Shown: positions 51,661 through 61,246 of the stretch, piece by piece
Layout: every line of letters begins with the position of its first letter
Position numbering within the stretch: the first letter of the stretch is position 1
Source: Flavipsychrobacter sp.
GTDB taxonomy: Bacteria; Bacteroidota; Bacteroidia; Chitinophagales; Chitinophagaceae
NCBI GenBank assembly: GCA_021155965.1
Contig: JAJNBJ010000020.1
Coordinates: 1-64,000 of the forward strand
DNA length: 64,000 nucleotides
Direction: 5' to 3'
Notes under the pieces: generated by a model
The model's input: the letters and a program-made list of their open reading frames with translations, nothing else
Database searches by the model: none
What the model was told of the DNA's origin: nothing
Position numbers and translations under genes: made by a program

Positions 51661-52458
51661 TTACAGATAGTCATGTGTTTCTAAAAATTCGATGAGCGAT
51701 GCGTAACGCCGCCTGCTTACCGGAATACTAAGATTATCTTTCATGATCACATTATTATTGCCATCGCTGATTATTTGCTTGATATGTGCACAATTAATAA
51801 GGTAGGAACGGTGTATTCTGTAAAACTGGTCATCGGGAAGCAGTTCCTCATACTCTGATAAAGGGTTACTCAATATCATTTCTTTCACAACATGGTTCTT
51901 CAGAAAAACGATCCGGGAATAACTTCCCTGTGCTTCAACAAAATAGATGTCTTTAAAGTCTACTATCGATGTGTTGTTAATATCTTTAAGCGTTATTTTA
52001 TACTGCTTGGTTTTATTCGTGATCTGGTCTGATATTTCAGTAAATGAGGCGTTTTTATCTTCTAATATTTTTTTATACCGTATCCTGTCTTTAAGTTTCT
52101 GTACAGCACCGCGCAACTCAGTAATACTGATCGGCTTTAATATGTAATCAATGGCATTAAGCCTGAACGCTCTTATGGCATATTCTTCATATGCAGTAAC
52201 AAAGATCACCTCGAATGCAAATGGCGAAATTCTTTCCAGAAAGTGAAAAGCATTTTCATTAGGCATTTCTATGTCCAGGAAAATAGCATCCGGTTCCAGT
52301 TTACTGATTAGGCTTTCGGCTTCAACCGTACTATTAGCACTGCCAACTATATTCAGGCTTGGATCAACGAACTCGAACAGAATATTCTTAAGATTGGTAC
52401 ATGCTTTTTTCTCATCGTCAACAATGAGTATCTTAATTGTTTTACCGTTGGCGGGCAT
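51661..52458 (-). CDS. LytTR-family response regulator
   Basis: This 265-aa protein has an N-terminal receiver domain with VDDE (13-16), phospho-acceptor D62 (FLDIEMP) and the conserved Thr and Lys (VTAYEEYA, ILKPI). A C-terminal LytTR DNA-binding domain (about 165-262) has FVEAQGSYSRI and IHRSYLIN. It binds direct repeats of the LytTR consensus; matching boxes occur at 48322-48366 and 48584-48627. An ORF extension to 52566 would add a hydrophobic segment and is judged unlikely. It is co-oriented with its kinase. Confidence 0.92.
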   Translation of the reverse strand: MPANGKTIKILIVDDEKKACTNLKNILFEFVDPSLNIVGSANSTVEAESLISKLEPDAIFLDIEMPNENAFHFLERISPFAFEVIFVTAYEEYAIRAFRLNAIDYILKPISITELRGAVQKLKDRIRYKKILEDKNASFTEISDQITNKTKQYKITLKDINNTSIVDFKDIYFVEAQGSYSRIVFLKNHVVKEMILSNPLSEYEELLPDDQFYRIHRSYLINCAHIKQIISDGNNNVIMKDNLSIPVSRRRYASLIEFLETHDYL

Positions 52459-52646
52459 AAGGCATTTGTTTTGATGGTGATCTAAATATACTACAATCTT
52501 CTTTTTGGTATGCTGAATTATAACAAACAGCAGGCCCGAACAAACTACCCAAAGGCCTGTTTTCATGGTAATTTTATCAAAAAAATCACTAATAATGATG
52601 TACCAATTTTATTATTTCCTTTAAAAATCTGTCCTTGCAATTAGCC

Positions 52647-52654
52647 TATCTTTG
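52647..52654 (+). promoter_or_regulatory. -7 box of the 173-aa conserved gene
   Basis: TATCTTTG, exact consensus, ending 4 nt before the ATG at 52659, again implying an almost leaderless mRNA. Confidence 0.5.
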
Positions 52655-52658
52655 CAAT

Positions 52659-53180
52659 ATGCTACCTAAAAATATAACGGAGTTAATTCCACCTGGTTTT
52701 GCAGAAAATGCACGGGTATGGGTATACCAGAGCAGCAGGGCGTTTATAGAAAAAGAAGCTAATGAAATAAATGAGCAGCTTTACCAGTTTTATTCACAAT
52801 GGCAATCACACGGGGATCCGGTAAAAGGATGGGCAGGGTTGCTATTCAGGCAATTTATAGTTGTTATAGCCGATGAAACGGAGGTGATGGTGGGAGGTTG
52901 CAGTACTGACAGTTCCGTTCGTGTTATAAAAAGTCTTGAACGCCAATATGATGTGAACTTTTTTGACAGGATGATGCTAACATTTCTTGTGGAAGAAAAA
53001 GCTGAAATGCTACCGTTCAACCAGGTACAATATGCCATTGATAAAGGCTTTATCAATAAAGACACCCCGGTGTTCAATAACATTGTTACTAATAAGCAGG
53101 AATTACTTACTAAATGGCTTGTGCCATTAAACGAGAGCTGGCTGGCAACAAGGGTAAACTGGGCAGAAAAGTTAGCCTGA
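52659..53180 (+). CDS. Conserved Bacteroidota protein of unknown function
   Basis: This 173-aa cytoplasmic protein matches a pattern common in Bacteroidota genomes (VWVYQSSRAF, QWQSHGDPVKGW, GGCSTDSSVRVIKSLE), sometimes labelled ABC transporter ATPase although it has no Walker motifs. The conserved GCSTDSS segment could be functional. The upstream in-frame start at 52635 overlaps the promoter and is rejected. It is convergent with the small secreted protein gene. Confidence 0.75.
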   Translation: MLPKNITELIPPGFAENARVWVYQSSRAFIEKEANEINEQLYQFYSQWQSHGDPVKGWAGLLFRQFIVVIADETEVMVGGCSTDSSVRVIKSLERQYDVNFFDRMMLTFLVEEKAEMLPFNQVQYAIDKGFINKDTPVFNNIVTNKQELLTKWLVPLNESWLATRVNWAEKLA

Positions 53181-53185
53181 CCTTA

Positions 53186-53662
53186 CTATTTCAGGCGCTT
53201 ACACTTCTTTGTTAACTGCTTTTTGTCTATCAGGCCATTCAGATATGTAACCGAGGTGTTTTTACCGCTTCGTAAACCACAATCGCACACCTCGGTTATT
53301 GGCGCTTTGTCAATGATCATTTTATACAGCTCTTCTGCGGTAGGCTGGGTAACTAATTTGCTATACTCCTTATACGTCAGTTTCAGGTAAGCAGTATTAC
53401 GGGAAATACCTACCCTGTCCAGCCAATACCCTTCGTGCAGGGCAACCGGGAGTGGAAACCCACTTCCGGTTGAAACAACATCAGTTGTTGCAGGATAAGA
53501 TACTATCGCCTTCTTATCTGGTGAAAGTTGTACCGGAACTAAATTCCTGTATTTAGCCTTGGTTTTATACACCAACACACGAGGCAGCGCAGAAGATTGC
53601 GCTAACGTCTTGGGTACTTCAGAGAGCAGGGCTACTATTAATACAAAAGCCAGCGCTCTCAT
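53186..53662 (-). CDS. Small secreted protein coupled to the C10 protease
   Basis: This 158-aa protein has a signal peptide (MRALAFVLIVALLSEVPKTLAQ). The mature part contains VYKTKAKYRNLVPVQLSPDK and a CDCGLR motif near 126-131. A similar protein pattern is common in Bacteroidota without known function. Its ATG overlaps the protease stop codon (ATGA, 53659-53662), so the two are made together. In streptococci the SpeB protease gene is followed by its inhibitor gene, so an inhibitor or maturation role is possible but unproven. Confidence 0.65.
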   Translation of the reverse strand: MRALAFVLIVALLSEVPKTLAQSSALPRVLVYKTKAKYRNLVPVQLSPDKKAIVSYPATTDVVSTGSGFPLPVALHEGYWLDRVGISRNTAYLKLTYKEYSKLVTQPTAEELYKMIIDKAPITEVCDCGLRSGKNTSVTYLNGLIDKKQLTKKCKRLK

Positions 53663-55908
53663 TCAGTTACCACAATTTTCTTGGTTACTACAGCATCTGC
53701 CGATCTCAGCTGCATAAAATACATTCCGGGTGCAAGATCGTTTACTGGAATGTTAACTACAGTTTGGTTATCTACGCCTGTAATTACCTTCACCTCACGC
53801 CCCCCTATGTCAGAAATATGTATCGCATTTACATTTGCCCCATGCAGGTCAACAAACACCTCGTTATTCGCCGGGTTAGGATAAATATCTACTTTATCGG
53901 CCTCCAGAACAGGAAGATCTGTAGAACCAATAACTGTCACAAAAACGGGGTTCTGGTACAGATCACCACCTGTGAAAGAGAAGGCGCCCGAACCTCCGTG
54001 CTGGTGCTGCACACCAAGAACATACGTACCACCTGGAGCTGAAACACTGGACGTACTAAACGTGAAAGTCTTGAATGCTGATGAACCTATATATTCACCG
54101 GTTTTCACCTGGATATCATAAGAAGCGCCGGTAAAAATATTGAAAAGTGTAGCCTTTACAGTACCACTGAATGCACCGGAAGTAGGTGTAATTTTCGTGG
54201 TAACAGAAAACGAAGACCCTTTGTTTATATAATGGCTGCCGCCTGCCAATGCCAGAGAATCATATAACTCCACCGCGTTTGAATTTATTACGCCCATTTG
54301 GTTATAGTTGAGGAAAGTACCGTTGTTTGATACCGGGGTCCATGTAGTGGAGCCCGTTGGGCGGTACATAATACGGATGCCATAGTATGCGGAGAAAAAC
54401 ACTTTAGATGCCAGCGTGTGTGGTGAAGTGCCAGGTATCATGCCATACATGCCTGTAGTGGAGAAGGTAAGTGTCCCGGAACTATCGCCTGCGGCAATAT
54501 TCTGGCCGGTTAGTGTTTGCATAGTACCAAGATAGGTGCCGTTTACATCAAAAACCTGCGCACAAAAATCACCCGTATAAGCCGCTGTATTCGTATTGTG
54601 GATCTTTGCAGTTACTGAGAAAGCACTCATGTATTGCATAGGTGAATTAGTAGTGCCGGTACTTAAGCGCGACAACATTTTCAGGTTTCCGCCCCAGGTA
54701 GACAAAGAGCTATCCGGCTGAATACCCATGATAATGGTCTGCATATTGTTGAAATTGCCGCCACCGCCGCCAATTCCCAAAGAAGGTGGGTTAATATTGT
54801 TGATTGAATAGTATCCATCAGAAGCGCCACCCCACCCAAAGTTGAAGTGCATATAATCGGATGAATTGAAGCCATCGCAAACCCATGCATGCCCACCCGC
54901 AGCAGTTGACCTTCCTGTATATATCACTGGTCTGCCCGCGTTAAGCTCAGCTTTGAGGTAGTTAAGCCATACAGTAGCTGAATAACCGGCTGAGAAAGGA
55001 GGGTACGCTGTTCTTGATATACCTTTCAGGGTAGATTTATAACGGAAATAAGTTTTCAGGGCGTATTCAGCACAGGGAACTATCGGGGAAAATTCCTGGA
55101 TCGTGTAAGCACCGCTTTCAGTTGGGCTGTAATCCATGTTTACTGCTACACCGCAATGGAAATTAAGGATACCTACGTTAGCATTAGTGGTAGAAATGGT
55201 ATTAGGCATACTCGTCCAGCCGTATGCAGTGGTCCCGAAGTTTGCGGAAACAGCTCCATAAGTGGGATGAGTGTAAGTATGATAGCCTGCGCCAACTGTC
55301 GGCCAGTTCCAGTACTTCATGATCTGTGCCATTGCAGTAGCAACACAACCTGTAACAGCCTTAGACGAACCACTGCCGGGGCAATGTGAATAATATGGAT
55401 ATCCCTGGTCCCATCTTGTGGTGATCAACGGTGTAACAGCGGTTGTTTTGGCACCTGTACCTTTAAACGGAACCCTGTAGCTGTTCCATTTTTCAGCAAC
55501 TCCTTCCTGTGCAGGAATGTTATTTTCAACCACATAAGTTATTTCATTCTGATAACCTTCTATCCATGCTTTGGCAGCTGGGGCCATTCCATTTATATCA
55601 AACGCCGATTCGGTAGAATAAGAAAGTACAGGCTCTACGACATCATCCCCTGATACCATAACATATCCGGTGCCGTTACTAAAGTTAAAGACGTAGTAGT
55701 CGGTTATGATTTCTCCTTTTACTTTGGCAGTTGCCTTGTAAACAGTTACCAGGTCGGATGGGTATTGTACCTGGCTTATACCATTAGCCATCAGAAAATT
55801 GCAACCGATCATTTTCGCAGTATTTTCATCAACTCCCTTACCAAACGATACAAACCCGCTGCAAACAGAGAGTAACAGGGCACAGACAACTATGGATAAA
55901 TTCCTCAT
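53659..55908 (-). CDS. C10 family (streptopain-like) cysteine protease with T9SS domain
   Basis: This 749-aa secreted protease is read from ATG 55908, which gives a signal peptide and fits the promoter. A Spi-like inhibitory propeptide spans about 25-150. The catalytic domain has nucleophile C188 (AVTGCVATAMAQIMKYW), H340 (GGHAWVCDG) and W359 in FNFGWGG. Beta domains follow (380-670), then a C-terminal type-A sorting domain (IYPNPANNEVFVDL ... GMYFMQLRS). It is exported by Sec then T9SS and likely activated by propeptide removal. Confidence 0.92.
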   Translation of the reverse strand: MRNLSIVVCALLLSVCSGFVSFGKGVDENTAKMIGCNFLMANGISQVQYPSDLVTVYKATAKVKGEIITDYYVFNFSNGTGYVMVSGDDVVEPVLSYSTESAFDINGMAPAAKAWIEGYQNEITYVVENNIPAQEGVAEKWNSYRVPFKGTGAKTTAVTPLITTRWDQGYPYYSHCPGSGSSKAVTGCVATAMAQIMKYWNWPTVGAGYHTYTHPTYGAVSANFGTTAYGWTSMPNTISTTNANVGILNFHCGVAVNMDYSPTESGAYTIQEFSPIVPCAEYALKTYFRYKSTLKGISRTAYPPFSAGYSATVWLNYLKAELNAGRPVIYTGRSTAAGGHAWVCDGFNSSDYMHFNFGWGGASDGYYSINNINPPSLGIGGGGGNFNNMQTIIMGIQPDSSLSTWGGNLKMLSRLSTGTTNSPMQYMSAFSVTAKIHNTNTAAYTGDFCAQVFDVNGTYLGTMQTLTGQNIAAGDSSGTLTFSTTGMYGMIPGTSPHTLASKVFFSAYYGIRIMYRPTGSTTWTPVSNNGTFLNYNQMGVINSNAVELYDSLALAGGSHYINKGSSFSVTTKITPTSGAFSGTVKATLFNIFTGASYDIQVKTGEYIGSSAFKTFTFSTSSVSAPGGTYVLGVQHQHGGSGAFSFTGGDLYQNPVFVTVIGSTDLPVLEADKVDIYPNPANNEVFVDLHGANVNAIHISDIGGREVKVITGVDNQTVVNIPVNDLAPGMYFMQLRSADAVVTKKIVVTE

Positions 55909-55954
55909 AATTAATATTTTAATATCAGTTTTGTTTTTTAGCAAATGAACTTTG

Positions 55955-55985
55955 CAAACATAACCAATAATACTGATGTAACAAA
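55955..55985 (-). promoter_or_regulatory. Promoter of the C10 protease operon
   Basis: TTTG (55982-55985), 19 bp, TATGTTTG (55955-55962) on the minus strand, exact consensus. It excludes the longer open frame to 56028 and supports the ATG at 55908. Confidence 0.7.
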
Positions 55986-56057
55986 AAATACACCGTTTAT
56001 TTGCCACAATATTAATTGTGTTCACCACACTTATTTTAACTGAAAATTTATCACGGA

Positions 56058-57461
56058 TTACCCCAGTCCCATTTCCTGGTGTAATGAGGGTATTTCTATA
56101 TCGCGGAAACCTTTTTTCAGCAGCCTTTCGCGAAATTCAAGCTGCACCTCATATTCCCCATGAACCAAAAATAATTTGTCTACCTGCCTGGGGTCCTGGC
56201 ACGACAGCCAGTGTATCATATCCTGGTAATCTCCGTGAGCACTGAGGCTATCGATGACCCCAACTTCGGCGAAAACATTGTAATGTTGGCCAAAAATGGT
56301 AACATCTTTCACCCCGGCCCTTAACCTCCCGCCAAGCGAACGGGGCTCGCAGTAACCTACAATGAGTATAGTGTTCTTTGAGCTCTCAATGTTATGTGCG
56401 ATATGATGCTTTACCCTGCCAGCCTCAGCCATACCCGAAGCCGAGATAATAACACATGGCCCTTTCATTTCATTTAGCTTCATGGACTGCTGCGCAGTTT
56501 CAAGGTAATGCAAACCCGGGAAAGCGAATACGTCCTCATCCCTTTTAAGTAAATCCTGCACCTCTTTATTGAAACAGTCGGGATGCTGTTTTACAAGCTC
56601 GGTTGCACGAATAGACAACGGGCTATCCACAAAGTAATTCAATGGCGGCAGCCTATGCTCTGTATCCAGCCTGTTCAGCAGGTATAAGACCTCCTGTGTA
56701 CGGCCTACACTGAACGCAGGAATGATCAGTTTTCCTTTTTTCTTCAGGCAGGTGTCCACAATAAAATTCAGCATCCTGTCTGTTGCCGGGGCGATCACAT
56801 CATGCAGCCTGTTGCCGTAGGTAGATTCGAGTATGATAACATCCGCCTGCGGGAATACATCAGGCGATCTTAATATCAGGTCGTTATACCTGCCAACGTC
56901 CCCGCTGAAAGTAAGCCTTGTTTCTTTGCCATGCTCTTTAACCGTCAAATTCACGGCTGCACTGCCAAGGATATGGCCGCAGTCTGTATACAGCAATTCA
57001 ACAGAATCATCGATCTTATAGTGCTCATTATATTTAACAGTCCTGAACAAAGGGAACACCTCGCCTGCATCTTCTTCTGTATACAAAGGCTGTTCCATAG
57101 GTCTACCCTGCTTTTTCCTTTGCTTGTTAATGTAAACAACATCTCCTTCCTGTATCCTGGCAGAATCCAGCAACAGTATTTTAGCCAGTTCTGCCGTTTG
57201 CGGCGTACAAAATATGGGGCCGTCATAACCTTCTTTTACCAGCTTTGGAAGTAACCCGATATGGTCTATATGGGCATGAGAAATAATAACATAATTAAGG
57301 CTCCTTGGATCGAACCCAAAATGTTTGTTTAACTCTAGCGTCTGTTTGCCCATTCCCTGGAACATGCCACAATCCAGCAGTATTTTCTTACCGGGGTTTA
57401 TATGCAGCAAATGTTTTGAACCTGTTACTGTTCTGGCAGCTCCATGAAAGGTTATCTTCAT
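56058..57461 (-). CDS. Beta-CASP metallo-beta-lactamase-fold hydrolase (RNA-processing type)
   Basis: This 467-aa protein has the MBL zinc motif SHAHIDHIG (HAHIDH at 62-67), further ligands in CGHILGSA and SGDVG, the beta-CASP insert (about 200-370) with SASGMAEAGRVKHH, and the C-terminal His-containing SAHGDYQD and LVHGE. This is the layout of CPSF73-like nucleases that cut or trim RNA. The ATG at 57461 lies 20 nt after a TAGCTTTG box. Confidence 0.9.
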   Translation of the reverse strand: MKITFHGAARTVTGSKHLLHINPGKKILLDCGMFQGMGKQTLELNKHFGFDPRSLNYVIISHAHIDHIGLLPKLVKEGYDGPIFCTPQTAELAKILLLDSARIQEGDVVYINKQRKKQGRPMEQPLYTEEDAGEVFPLFRTVKYNEHYKIDDSVELLYTDCGHILGSAAVNLTVKEHGKETRLTFSGDVGRYNDLILRSPDVFPQADVIILESTYGNRLHDVIAPATDRMLNFIVDTCLKKKGKLIIPAFSVGRTQEVLYLLNRLDTEHRLPPLNYFVDSPLSIRATELVKQHPDCFNKEVQDLLKRDEDVFAFPGLHYLETAQQSMKLNEMKGPCVIISASGMAEAGRVKHHIAHNIESSKNTILIVGYCEPRSLGGRLRAGVKDVTIFGQHYNVFAEVGVIDSLSAHGDYQDMIHWLSCQDPRQVDKLFLVHGEYEVQLEFRERLLKKGFRDIEIPSLHQEMGLG

Positions 57462-57481
57462 TGAATATAGCAATTAGTATG

Positions 57482-57489
57482 CAAAGCTA
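57482..57489 (-). promoter_or_regulatory. -7 box of the beta-CASP gene
   Basis: TAGCTTTG on the minus strand, exact TAnnTTTG, 20 nt before the ATG; no strong -33 element. Confidence 0.45.
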
Positions 57490-57530
57490 AAATAACAACA
57501 TTAATTCAGATTATATCTCCCAAAAACAAC

Positions 57531-57556
57531 AAGCCCCTGCAAAATGCAAGGGACTT
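57531..57556 (-). terminator. Terminator of the parvulin-thioredoxin operon
   Basis: AAGTCCCTTGCA pairs with TGCAGGGGCTT (one bulge) and is followed on the minus strand by GTTGTTTTTGGG, 20 nt after the end of the PPIase gene. Confidence 0.75.
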
Positions 57557-57576
57557 GAAGAATGGCTTCGGAATAA

Positions 57577-59529
57577 TTATTTTTTCACCATAGATTTAAA
57601 CACCGTTTCGTTAACCTTGAGCGGATAGTCATGGCGCATTTTTTCATTCCATTGTTTTTCGAGGAAATCCTGGTATTCGGCCACAACATAGCCGCGGGCC
57701 TCACTTAATGACTTCTGGCCTGGGGCCGTGAATATTTCTTTGGCATATACAACTGTATATTGTCCCGAAGGCTGTGCTATTACTTTCATTTTATCGTTCA
57801 TCAATTCTGCCTGTGTAGCATCTTTGAAACGGGCAAATTCATAACGGCCACGCTGAACAGAAACTGCATCGGGATGGGCTGATGTGTTCAGCTCCTTTAC
57901 AATATTCTCATCAGTAACATTAGCCCTGAGCATGGCCAGACCTGTATCAAGCATCTCTTTATTTTTAAACCTGTAAACAGCACCTTCAAAACCCGGCTCC
58001 CACATATACTTGCCTTTGTGCTGCTGGTAGAACGCTGCCAGGCCTGCTGAATCGCGGGCTGCCTTACTCCATACATTGCGGTCCATTAACTCGAACAGCA
58101 TAATACCATCCCTGTATTCCTGCATCAGGTTCCTGAAGTCAGGGTTCGCCTCAACAAGTTTATGCTCCTCAAAATCATTTACAACATTATTCACATACAG
58201 GTTGTACGCATCACGCACAACGGTTTCTTTCGGTCCATTTAGCTTGCCATGCGTCAGCTTCTCCAGGAACATAGCAAAATCCACCTGTAAATAATTCTTC
58301 CCCGCAAGTGCAAATACCGGCTTCACCATATTCTTATAGTCGCTGCCGTTTATTGTTTTTGCACTAGCGCCAGAGTCAGTTGCTGCTAAAGCAGCAGTTA
58401 TTTCCTTCACATTGTCCGGGTATTCTTTAAACCCATTTTTTTCTTTCACCTTGTTAAAAAAGATCTCTTTCGCCATTTGCGCACGCGAGTCATTGTCTAC
58501 CTTATGTTTTATCTGCGAGACAATTGAATCGTATGGTTTCAAAGGGTATTTTTCCAACAGCTTAATTATATGGAAGCCATATTCGGTTTTTATTGGTGCA
58601 GAAACGTCACCGGGTTTCTTTAATGCAAAGGAGGCATTTTCAAAATCAGGCACCATATCGCCTGCGCCAAACGGCTTCAGTATACCGCTGTCTTTTACAG
58701 AGTACTGATCGTCAGAATATTTCATTACAAGGTCTGCAAAACGCTGGCCGCCTTTGATCATTGACACAACACTATCAGCACGCATGCGTGCTGCCGCAAC
58801 ACCCTCTTCTCCTCTTGATTTAGGTGTGCGTATCAGTATCTGTGCTACTTTCACCTGGCCACGGCTTGGACGCCTGTCGAGCACTTTCATGATATGATAA
58901 CCAAATTGCGACTTGAATGGTTTTGAGATTTTACCTACAGGAGTGTTGTATGCCATCGACTCGATAGAGTACACGATCTTTAAAGCGGTAATAAAGCCAA
59001 TGTCCCCGCCATTATCTTTTGAACCTTTGTCGTCAGAGTAATCTTTTGCCATTGCTTCAAAAGTCGCTTTCTTTCCCTCTATGGCTTTGTAGATACTATC
59101 AATTTTCCTGTATGCAGCTGTGGTATCAGTTCCGGGAGGGCAGCTGACCATTATATGCGCAACACGAACATCTTCTTTCATGCGGTCGTATGCCTCGCGG
59201 TAGAGTTTTGTCGTTATCTGCTCATCAGTAAGGTAGTTTTTAGCAAGCTGCTTACGATAATTATTCAGCTCGTTGTCAATAGTAGCAACAGTATCCAGCC
59301 GCTGCTTATCTGCTTCAGCTACTTTCATACGGAACAGGGCATAGAGGTTCAGGTAGCTTCTCAGCGCAGTATCCGACATGTCGGGCTTCTTGTTGATACT
59401 ATTCTTTTTATAAACCCTCAAAAATTCTTCCTTTGAAACAGAGCGGGCACCATAAGTGAATAAAGCCTGCGCATCAGCAGTAAGGATGCAGATGCATGAA
59501 GTAAGGCATGTTAAAACCAGTTTTCGCAT
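57577..59529 (-). CDS. Periplasmic peptidyl-prolyl isomerase with two parvulin domains
   Basis: This 650-aa protein has a signal peptide (MRKLVLTCLTSCICILTADAQ), an N-terminal SurA-like helical region (30-115) and two tandem parvulin domains (about 118-222 and 226-335). The domains are marked by VRVAHIMVS, GGDIGF, KPFKSQFGYHIMKV and VKVAQILIR, KTEYGFHIIKL. The C-terminal half is helical. It is likely a SurA/PrsA-type folding chaperone for outer-membrane or secreted proteins, including T9SS cargo nearby. It is in an operon with the thioredoxin-like gene. Confidence 0.92.
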   Translation of the reverse strand: MRKLVLTCLTSCICILTADAQALFTYGARSVSKEEFLRVYKKNSINKKPDMSDTALRSYLNLYALFRMKVAEADKQRLDTVATIDNELNNYRKQLAKNYLTDEQITTKLYREAYDRMKEDVRVAHIMVSCPPGTDTTAAYRKIDSIYKAIEGKKATFEAMAKDYSDDKGSKDNGGDIGFITALKIVYSIESMAYNTPVGKISKPFKSQFGYHIMKVLDRRPSRGQVKVAQILIRTPKSRGEEGVAAARMRADSVVSMIKGGQRFADLVMKYSDDQYSVKDSGILKPFGAGDMVPDFENASFALKKPGDVSAPIKTEYGFHIIKLLEKYPLKPYDSIVSQIKHKVDNDSRAQMAKEIFFNKVKEKNGFKEYPDNVKEITAALAATDSGASAKTINGSDYKNMVKPVFALAGKNYLQVDFAMFLEKLTHGKLNGPKETVVRDAYNLYVNNVVNDFEEHKLVEANPDFRNLMQEYRDGIMLFELMDRNVWSKAARDSAGLAAFYQQHKGKYMWEPGFEGAVYRFKNKEMLDTGLAMLRANVTDENIVKELNTSAHPDAVSVQRGRYEFARFKDATQAELMNDKMKVIAQPSGQYTVVYAKEIFTAPGQKSLSEARGYVVAEYQDFLEKQWNEKMRHDYPLKVNETVFKSMVKK

Positions 59530-59544
59530 TGTGTGTTTATTTTT

Positions 59545-60996
59545 TTAAGATTTTGATTTGTTTTTCTGAGCTTTCTTCTCGAGCATATCCACCAGTTCAC
59601 CTACATTGGTATGGTCGAGCCTTTTGCCCCTGATGATCTTTTTTTCGTCCAGCAAATATATGGTAGGTGTGCTGTAAACATCGTATTTTCCTCTCCAATC
59701 GCCAATATGTTCATGGTCCCAGGCATTGGTCCACTCTTCCAGTTTATGTTTTGTAATAAATTCGGTGATGGCCTTCTCCTCCCCTTCGGTAGCAATAGCA
59801 AGCACTTTCACTCCTTTTTTCTTAAGCACGGCACGGTACAGGGAATCGAGGGACGGCACTTCGTGCTGGCAATGGCCGCATGTGGGTGAGTAGAAGATCA
59901 CCATTGTATATTTTGCCTTTATATCATAAAGGCTTTCTACTTTTTTAGTAAAGATGTTGGGTACCTTTATCTCGGGAGCTATGTTACCGATCACATTTGG
60001 TGCAATTTTCTGGGCGCGGTCTATGTATTTAGGCAGTTCGTCATTCGTAAGCCAAAATGCATCCCCCTTCATATAGTAATTCTCTACCAGGTAAACAAAC
60101 ACCTCATCCATACCCATTACCTTGCTGTTCTCAACATAGCGTGTAAGCCACCACAAGGTATATTTGAATATATCTTTTGTGCCCCTTGCTTTGTTAAGCA
60201 GCAGATCTGCTTCTTTCTCCATGCTATCGGGCCACGGCAATACCAGTTTACTGAAATATTCATCCAGTTTGGCATCATAAATTGGTGCATGGATCAGGCG
60301 GTCGTCCTGGAAATCGAAACCATCCCAGAAATGAGATTTATAGTAGTTGTAGGCAAAAGTTGAATCTTTGGTAACTCCGTCGGGCAAAAAATGATCGCCT
60401 TCAGGCACAACGGGCATAGCCAGGGCACCGAAAATAGCTGCCAGTAATGTATTGGGGTGCTTTTTGACATACTCTTTGCGGTAATTGGTCAGGTCTTTAG
60501 ATGTTAACGATGCTTTTTTACGAACAGCAGCGGTATCAGCCGCAGTTTTTGCCTCCCTCAGTTCTTTTTGCAGCGCGTGCTGATTTTTGCTATAACCACT
60601 CAAAAAATCAACATACTCCTGGAAGCGGTCATTCTCCGGTGAGTTTTTAAACTTTACGCCCTCCGGCAGTTTCGCCAGGTCCGCAGTCATTGAGATGTCA
60701 TCTCCATTATTTATAAGGAACTCAAAATATGTCTTCCGGTCGCCCAGCAGCATCATGTAGATACCTCCAACAAATGTAGAGTCATTGCTCTTAAATTCAG
60801 CCACGCCGTTTTTATCAAAACGGGCAGAATCTCTTTTATATATGGTTGGTAATGGCTTACCATAGTAATGGGCAAGGTAAACAGTAGAGTCTTTAACGCC
60901 TGGTATGCTCAATTTAATTTTATACCCCGGGCGGGCAATAGCCGGTATTACCATAGCTACTAATAATAGCATGGCAATAAATGAAATTCGCTTCAT
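59545..60996 (-). CDS. Periplasmic TlpA/thioredoxin-like protein
   Basis: This 483-aa protein has a signal peptide (to about residue 21) and a DUF4369-like N-terminal beta domain (25-120). A helical middle region (DUF5106-like, 120-340) is followed by a C-terminal thioredoxin domain with active site CGHC at 373-376 and the cis-Pro loop YSTPTIYLL. It probably reduces or isomerises disulfides in the periplasm, or senses envelope redox state. It lies 15 bp upstream of the double parvulin, suggesting joint service in envelope protein folding. Confidence 0.88.
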   Translation of the reverse strand: MKRISFIAMLLLVAMVIPAIARPGYKIKLSIPGVKDSTVYLAHYYGKPLPTIYKRDSARFDKNGVAEFKSNDSTFVGGIYMMLLGDRKTYFEFLINNGDDISMTADLAKLPEGVKFKNSPENDRFQEYVDFLSGYSKNQHALQKELREAKTAADTAAVRKKASLTSKDLTNYRKEYVKKHPNTLLAAIFGALAMPVVPEGDHFLPDGVTKDSTFAYNYYKSHFWDGFDFQDDRLIHAPIYDAKLDEYFSKLVLPWPDSMEKEADLLLNKARGTKDIFKYTLWWLTRYVENSKVMGMDEVFVYLVENYYMKGDAFWLTNDELPKYIDRAQKIAPNVIGNIAPEIKVPNIFTKKVESLYDIKAKYTMVIFYSPTCGHCQHEVPSLDSLYRAVLKKKGVKVLAIATEGEEKAITEFITKHKLEEWTNAWDHEHIGDWRGKYDVYSTPTIYLLDEKKIIRGKRLDHTNVGELVDMLEKKAQKNKSKS

Positions 60997-61060
60997 ATTT
61001 AGTTTTTGGTTTAATTCCCCTAAAAGACGGAATTAAAACACCATGAGTTGGTTTAAAAGT

Positions 61061-61068
61061 CAAAAATA
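61061..61068 (-). promoter_or_regulatory. -7 box of the thioredoxin-parvulin operon
   Basis: TATTTTTG on the minus strand, exact TAnnTTTG; ATTG lies 21 bp upstream as a weak -33. The leader would be about 55 nt. Confidence 0.45.
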
Positions 61069-61190
61069 AACCATAAAGTTGGTGTAACCCAATCAATATA
61101 TAGACCAGCTCTGTTTATAACAAAAAAATTATGGATATAGACTTTATAAATGAACATTATTTCAATATATCACTCGGCACTATGATCATA

Positions 61191-61234
61191 TACATAAAAA
61201 TAGAGGTGGCATGAACCACCTCTATTTTTATGTA
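61191..61234. terminator. Bidirectional terminator
   Basis: A 19-bp perfect inverted repeat (half-site TACATAAAAATAGAGGTGG) with a 6-nt loop has A-rich and T-rich arms on the two sides, so it works in both directions. It ends the large surface-protein gene at 61247. Confidence 0.85.
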
Positions 61235-61246
61235 TATTAAACGTTA

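Noticed and set aside
52459-52566. Membrane-anchor extension of the LytTR regulator
   Set aside because: The receiver domain begins normally after ATG 52458, and the extension has no family counterpart; it remains a minor possibility.
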